Below, piece after piece: positions 63,944-64,000 of a stretch of DNA of 64,000 nt. Source of the DNA: Phocaeicola_A sp036804505. Lineage in GTDB: Bacteria; Bacteroidota; Bacteroidia; Bacteroidales; Bacteroidaceae. The translations under genes were made by a program, and so were the position numbers. The notes under the pieces are model-generated. The model was not told the DNA's origin and ran no database searches. It saw nothing but the letters and a program-made list of their open reading frames with translations. Where the stretch lies: NCBI GenBank assembly GCA_036804505.1, contig DAIRSI010000012.1, positions 39,276 through 103,275 on the forward strand, written 5' to 3'. Numbering within the stretch: position 1 is the first letter of the stretch; every line of letters starts with the position of its first letter.

Positions 63944-64000
63944 AATCTAAACCACGCGACCTTTTTAAATACACCTATTGTTACAACGCCCGTTCCGCTT

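Overview
The window reads as a chromosomal segment of an anaerobic gut-type member of the order Bacteroidales (Bacteroidota). Signs are the many promoters with the Bacteroidota -7 box TAnnTTTG (often with a TTTG/TTG -33 box), general lack of Shine-Dalgarno sequences, a complete Bat (aerotolerance) operon, the Bacteroidota-specific DUF4295 gene beside rpmB-rpmG, a GT3-type glycogen synthase, a short AMP nucleosidase and a bacterial V-type ATPase. There is no rRNA, insertion sequence, prophage or CRISPR array; almost everything is core genome. Genus cannot be fixed without a marker search.

Layout. 1-4.9 kb: a 154-bp inverted-repeat element, a secreted PLD/cardiolipin-synthase-like enzyme, a small secreted protein, an S41 protease lipoprotein, tRNA-Ser(CGA), AMP nucleosidase and a lone HsdR-N nuclease-domain protein. 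5-12.8 kb: holA, a 741-bp AT-rich gap leading to an XRE regulator, pyrK-pyrD, trmD, ligA, dapA. 12.8-21.8 kb: tRNA-Arg(ACG), htpG and clpC (minus strand), gyrA and a TPR protein (plus strand). 21.9-31.1 kb: the minus-strand Bat operon moxR - DUF58 - membrane protein - batA - batB - batC - batD - batE - PAP2 phosphatase. 31.2-38.6 kb: minus-strand units ftsY-rimO-HU-HU/TM/LysM-small membrane protein, then rpmB-rpmG-DUF4295, then map-tsaD-cinA. 38.7-45.6 kb: lactonase-like propeller, OprO/P-like porin, a 410-bp gap with a hairpin and four 22-bp dyad repeats, a four-gene tRNA operon (Gly, Leu, Leu, Gly), and pcrA-nspC. 45.7-53.8 kb: orphan hybrid-sensor-like histidine kinase, ThiE/TenI-like protein, prs, then the glycogen pair (GT3 synthase and GT35 phosphorylase). 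53.9-61.5 kb: a seven-gene V-type ATPase operon E-DUF2764-A-B-D-I-K. 61.7-64 kb: an AmgK-like sugar kinase fused to a RapZ C-terminal sensor domain, followed at once by a MurU-like nucleotidyltransferase.

How genes work together. Four themes stand out: envelope stress and metalloprotein-style quality control (Bat operon, HtpG, ClpC), cell wall recycling (AmgK/RapZ-C plus MurU), energy and ion transport (V-ATPase), and glycogen storage. The most interesting candidates for undescribed biology are (a) the kinase/RapZ-C fusion coupled to MurU, which suggests allosteric control of peptidoglycan salvage by glucosamine-6-phosphate; (b) the HU DNA-binding domain fused through a membrane helix to a LysM domain, which could physically join nucleoid and cell wall; (c) DUF2764 as the missing C/d stalk subunit of a V-ATPase that lacks recognisable C, F and G genes; and (d) two non-coding repeat systems, an 18-bp palindrome-plus-promoter module present twice and a 4 x 22-bp dyad array.
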